Positions 34,147-37,505 of a stretch of DNA of 37,505 nt are shown here, piece after piece. Origin of the DNA: an uncultured Prevotella sp. GTDB taxonomy: Bacteria > Bacteroidota > Bacteroidia > Bacteroidales > Bacteroidaceae. Position 1 is the stretch's first letter. Each line of letters starts with the position of its first letter. Below the pieces are notes generated by a model. The model saw only the letters and a list, made by a program, of their open reading frames with translations. It ran no database searches and had not been told where the DNA came from. The position numbers and the translations under genes were made by a program. The stretch spans positions 1 through 37,505 of the forward strand of contig UQZX01000026.1 in NCBI GenBank assembly GCA_900545525.1, written 5' to 3'.

Positions 34147-34150
34147 AGTG

Positions 34151-34548
34151 AGTTCGATATAAGCAAGTTATATATTTATGGTTATAAATCCCTCCTGTTG
34201 TAGGGACTTTTTCTTGTAAATGTCCGTGTCTTATCCTGTTTAAAGCAGTTCTCACGTTCGGGTGGATTTGCAATCCGCCCGCATTCAATATTCAAGTATT
34301 AATGGATTTGCAATCCATAGGCATTTCAAATGCCTTCACTACGCTATATTTTTATCACTTTCAACTGCACATGCAGGCGGATTGCAAATCCGCCCGAACG
34401 TAAGGGTGTTGCAGAACATGCAATCATCCCATGTAGGGACATATTCTTGTATCTGTCCGTTTGTAACATCCTGATATTCAAGGGCTGTTTGGCGGACAAA
34501 TACAAGAATATGTCCCTACTTTAATATATAACTTGCTTATATTGAACT
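34151..34548. repeat. Nested palindromic intergenic repeat block
   Basis: About 400 bp hold at least three sets of inverted repeats. The outer pair is 34151-34176 with 34523-34548 (25 of 26 pairing, AGTTC-ATATAAGCAAGTT core). A middle pair is 34433-34459 with 34493-34519 (26 of 27, GTAGGGACATATTCTTGTAT core), with a weaker third copy at 34200. An inner pair is 34255-34279 with 34376-34400 (24 of 25, GGATTTGCAATCCGCC core), plus an extra GGATTTGCAATCC at about 34305. No gene is present from 34147 to 34668. Confidence 0.8.
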
Positions 34549-34594
34549 AACGTTATTTAACGTCAAGCTCGTAATAATGGAACCCGCTTTAAAT

Positions 34595-34640
34595 AAAACA
34601 GGTGTACCAAGATACTTAAATCTTCCGGCACACCTGTTTT
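34595..34640. terminator. Terminator after the second small acidic gene
   Basis: AAAACAGGTGT (34595-34605) pairs with ACACCTGTTTT (34630-34640); an inner AAGAT/ATCTT stem extends it. A- and T-rich flanks allow function on both strands. It lies about 28 bp past the stop at 34669. Confidence 0.85.
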
Positions 34641-34668
34641 TAATTTATATATTTATAGATTAGTAATC

Positions 34669-34854
34669 TTACCAGTCTTCATTTCCTTCAGTCTCATCCT
34701 CCCAAAGGTTGAAGCTGTAGTCTTTTGCCTCCATTACATCAGTTTCATCCTCCACTATGTCAAGATCCTCCGGTTTTGGATCCGATGCAGCAATAAATCG
34801 TTCTGTCACTATTCTTAGGACCGTTGTCAGCGGTGTGATATATTGTTTTTTCAT
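34669..34854 (-). CDS. Small acidic peptide, second copy (MK-x-x-YITP family)
   Basis: 61 residues, MKKQYITPLTTVLRIVTERF, then an acidic tail with PEDL and ending EGNEDW. It is clearly related to the 63-residue product at 8058-8249 in its start, PEDL position, acidic tail and final DW, although the middle differs. It begins 15 nt after the stop of the 745-residue secreted protein, again as the downstream partner, and is followed by a terminator. Function is unknown; it has no signal peptide of normal form. Confidence 0.75.
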   Translation of the reverse strand: MKKQYITPLTTVLRIVTERFIAASDPKPEDLDIVEDETDVMEAKDYSFNLWEDETEGNEDW

Positions 34855-34869
34855 AATAGCATTAAGGTT

Positions 34870-37107
34870 TTATTTGTTTATGATTTTCTTTCCGTTCTTG
34901 ATTATTATTCCTTTCGTGTTCATGTCAACACGCTGACCGTTGAGATTGTATACCGGAACATTATCGTCAACGACGGATTCTTCAATGCCGCCGATGCCGG
35001 TTGTCCCGCCGTCCCACTCGATGCTCAGTGCCGCTGTTGCAGTTCCTGCTCCAAGCTCAATATATGCCTTGTTTGCTACAAGCGTTGCACCTGTATACTT
35101 CTTGAACTGATTGCCGTAGAGCACATATATTGCCTTGTCTGCCGGTGTCGCAACAGCTTTCAGCACAGGCTGGAAATCGTTCTGTTCAATCACAGGCTCT
35201 TCGTCACCGAAAGCGAAAGAAACCGTTCCATTTGCCTCTCCTTTAAGCAGCACTCCCTGACCTGCAGGAACAACGGTTCCAAGTTCTTTCAGCACCACCT
35301 TTTTTGTTTCATTGTTTACCGTACATGTATATGCCACAGCTCCCGTAACCGTTACAGTATTTGCATTGCTATATGTATTATAGCCATAGCTGTTGAGGGT
35401 GATTGAAGCGGGTGCATCCTTGTCTACAACTATTTCTCCGAAACCGCCGTCACCGCCAGTCTGATTTGAAACAACAGCAACCATACAAGGCATATTTTTA
35501 TCACACTGGATTGTTATACCTGCTGTTCCATTTGCATTATATTTTAGCGCTTTTGTTATGCTACTGTTTTTCACATTATTCACATACACAGCTATGTTAC
35601 GGTCACTCTTTATGCCTTGAGCCGTTTTCAATGTTATGCTATTGCAGGCATCAACAAAGAAATACAGTCTGTTTCTACCGTCTGTTATACGTTTATTGCC
35701 TACTTCGTCAACATTCTTTGAGAATTTCCAACCTTTACTATCAGCACCTGTGGCTGCATCAAAACTATATCCTGTCTTTATCCATCCACTTTCCGTTCCG
35801 TCAAACACACGTCCAAGCCCTGTATATGGCGCAACCGGCTCTAATTTAATTGTATATTCTGCCGTCGTACCGTCCTCTGCCGTAACAGTCAGGACATCAC
35901 CGCTGACACTGTATGTTGCCTTGTCTGATACTGTGGCATTAAGTGTCGGTACTTCTGTACCTTCCATATAGTATGCTTCAACAATGTTATCTTTGATAAA
36001 TCCGTCAAAGCCGTTGCTAAACATTGCTTTTGTAAGTTCTTTTTCACTACTTCCCTTCGACACAGTGAAATTTATTGTGTATGTACTTGTTGTTACACCA
36101 TCCTCTGCCGTTACAACAACAGTTGCCGTTCCGGGAAGTTCCGTTGCCTGAGTTATGTCGACTTTAGCAACTGTACTTGAAGCTTCTGCCGCAACAGTTG
36201 GAATTTCTGTCGTTCCCACAGGAAGCTCAACGTCGTATGTCAACGTCTCTGCATTAAATCCGTTAATCGGCTCGTTGTTTACATTGAGAGATTTCAGTGT
36301 GGCATCGTTCGATTTAACGCTCTTGTCTCTTCCCACTTTTATTGTATAGGTGTCTCCACCTATAACAGCAGTGGCAATAAAGAAGTCGGCATCTTCTGTC
36401 ATTTCAGCTGTTATATTTTCAGTCTTACTTGAATTGTCTGAATATGTCTTTGTATTTGTAAATATGACTGTTGGTGCCGTTTGATATATCGCTTGGTCTA
36501 AAATAAGATTCTTTTTTTCAATTAATGTTGTTAAGTCTTCTATGCTGACTGGTGTTTCATTTATTGTCACACCTGTAATGGCTTCAGATATCAAGTCTCT
36601 TTTAGTGGTTACTGTAATTGCATAAATTTTAATGTTATTGTCTGAATATATATAAACGTTTCCAGCAGATACATTGCCTTCTAATATACCGGCGGCTCCA
36701 TTGGTCATAGCACATGAAGCTATTACTTTTGCTGGGTCTCTGTCTGTAGTTGTTATTTCCTGTGATAAAAAGGCTGTACGTGTTCCACTACTTGAACCAG
36801 ATCTTGTATAAACTTTAATGACACTTTCTTTGTCTACAGTGAAAGAAAAAACACGATTGAGGTCTTTCTTTGTTGTAAAAGTACTCTTCCCGCCTAATTT
36901 TAAACATCCGGCAAAAACATTTCCGTCACTGAACGTATATGAACTCGATTCCCATGATGATGTTCCGTGATACGTCAATCCGTCTTTAACCTGTGTTGCT
37001 GTCAGATTTTGTTCACCGGTCCATTCATTCATCTTCCAGATAATGTCCTGCCCATACATTCCGACAGCGCACACCATCAGCATTAATAAAGTAAATAGTT
37101 TTTTCAT
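34870..37107 (-). CDS. Large secreted protein with cadherin-like beta-sandwich repeats
   Basis: 745 residues. The signal peptide is MKKLFTLLMLMVCAVGMYGQ. After an N-terminal beta-rich domain, at least two cadherin-like beta-sandwich units follow: SNDATLKSLNVNNEPINGF to about residue 350, and SGDVLTVTAEDGTTAEYTIK near 410. The C-terminal third has the module seen in the protein at 8257 (LNSYGYNTYSNANTVTVTGA, then GTVVPAGQGVLLKGEANG), and the tail VPVYNLNGQRVDMNTKGIII, then KNGKKIINK. This is a surface or extracellular protein; the sandwiches suggest polysaccharide or protein binding, with no catalytic motif. The start is the ATG at 37107. Confidence 0.85.
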   Translation of the reverse strand: MKKLFTLLMLMVCAVGMYGQDIIWKMNEWTGEQNLTATQVKDGLTYHGTSSWESSSYTFSDGNVFAGCLKLGGKSTFTTKKDLNRVFSFTVDKESVIKVYTRSGSSSGTRTAFLSQEITTTDRDPAKVIASCAMTNGAAGILEGNVSAGNVYIYSDNNIKIYAITVTTKRDLISEAITGVTINETPVSIEDLTTLIEKKNLILDQAIYQTAPTVIFTNTKTYSDNSSKTENITAEMTEDADFFIATAVIGGDTYTIKVGRDKSVKSNDATLKSLNVNNEPINGFNAETLTYDVELPVGTTEIPTVAAEASSTVAKVDITQATELPGTATVVVTAEDGVTTSTYTINFTVSKGSSEKELTKAMFSNGFDGFIKDNIVEAYYMEGTEVPTLNATVSDKATYSVSGDVLTVTAEDGTTAEYTIKLEPVAPYTGLGRVFDGTESGWIKTGYSFDAATGADSKGWKFSKNVDEVGNKRITDGRNRLYFFVDACNSITLKTAQGIKSDRNIAVYVNNVKNSSITKALKYNANGTAGITIQCDKNMPCMVAVVSNQTGGDGGFGEIVVDKDAPASITLNSYGYNTYSNANTVTVTGAVAYTCTVNNETKKVVLKELGTVVPAGQGVLLKGEANGTVSFAFGDEEPVIEQNDFQPVLKAVATPADKAIYVLYGNQFKKYTGATLVANKAYIELGAGTATAALSIEWDGGTTGIGGIEESVVDDNVPVYNLNGQRVDMNTKGIIIKNGKKIINK

Positions 37108-37379
37108 GTCGTTTATTAGTTTTAAGTTTTAGTATTAAATATTTCCTATAGTAGTCTTGTTTTCTTTCTATCGCCACAAAGATTAAGCATTCGTGTTTTT
37201 GGTATTAGCAGGATGCATTGATTGCAGTTACGAAATGTATAGCGAAATTAATACTATTACATTAGTTTAAGAAATCGGGGGGGTAATTTACGTTTAATTA
37301 ATAAAGAGGTGTATATTTTTAACAAGCGTTCACCGTTGTGGGCGTTATAATATAATGTTAGCTTTTCTTGTTATATTAC

Positions 37380-37490
37380 AAACCACCCCTGCCCCTCCTT
37401 TGGAAAAGGAGGGGACGAGGAGGGAAGGAGTAAGGAGGGAAGTATTTGGAAGTTAAAGAAGTTATGGGAAGTTAGAGGAAGTTAAAGGAC
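37380..37490 (-). repeat. Intergenic TAACTTC-type repeat, copy 3 (inverted relative to copy 1)
   Basis: The minus strand carries the TAACTTC words, the TACTCC tracts, a 10-bp hairpin CCCCTCCTTT/AAAGGAGGGG and the GGGGTGGTTTG end, in the order of 1-105. A 27-base segment (37448-37474) is identical to its counterpart at the window start. From 37108 to 37379 I see only AT-rich sequence and a run of seven G near 37276, with no gene. Confidence 0.8.
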
Positions 37491-37505
37491 AAATGATTAA
37501 ATTGG

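Noticed and set aside
1..37505. tRNA, rRNA and other standard RNA genes.
   Set aside because: None was recognised on either strand by eye; weak candidates could be missed without a covariance search.

Overview
This window looks like the chromosome of a Prevotella-like member of the Bacteroidota. The evidence is the recurring Bacteroidetes promoter pattern (TTG, 19-21 nt, TAnnTTTG), a large type II-C Cas9 with a 47-bp repeat, Bacteroidetes-only families (DUF4419, DUF2807, an OMP beta-barrel receptor), secreted proteins with Prevotella-style C-terminal tails, and a B12-dependent ribonucleotide reductase. All names come from reading the translations; no database search was run.

Layout. 1-318: an intergenic repeat and a minus-strand terminator. 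319-8000: a complete type II-C CRISPR-Cas locus with 24 identical repeats and 23 spacers, then cas2, cas1 and cas9 on the minus strand, then a divergent tracrRNA. 8058-12563: a small acidic peptide gene, a secreted protein, a DUF1593 hydrolase-like protein and a DUF4419 protein. 12714-17103: an electron-transfer-flavoprotein / acyl-CoA dehydrogenase operon interrupted by a four-helix-bundle (23S-IVP family) gene and by a decayed second copy of it. 17402-23968: a SIMPL protein, a TonB-receptor-like protein, a frameshifted regulatory lipoprotein, and an ECF sigma / anti-sigma / DUF2807 operon. 24719-25392: higBA toxin-antitoxin. 25483-25819: a MITE-like element followed by a second tracrRNA-like RNA with no cas gene nearby. 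25942-32997: dnaA, an MCE protein, a cell-wall amidase, folB and nrdJ. 33409-37107: a nitroreductase, a nested palindromic repeat block, and a second small-acidic-peptide plus secreted-protein pair. 37380-37490: a repeat matching the window start in inverted orientation.

How the parts connect. The orientation of the tracrRNA anti-repeat shows that crRNAs are read on the plus strand, converging on the cas operon. Each CRISPR repeat carries a full Bacteroidetes promoter, so each spacer can be transcribed separately. The tracrRNA gene has the same kind of promoter. The cas9 leader repeats the tracrRNA start (promoter, then anti-repeat blocks) on the opposite strand and places an anti-repeat segment at the cas9 start codon, which suggests crRNA-sensing control of cas9 (inference). 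The tracrRNA 3' module occurs again about 18 kb away beside dnaA with a different 5' part. It may be a stranded tracrRNA for another repeat family or a regulatory RNA using the same Cas9. The CRISPR RNA circuitry, the repeated small-acidic-peptide / secreted-protein pair, and the IVP gene bounded by inverted repeats are the parts most likely to be undescribed.
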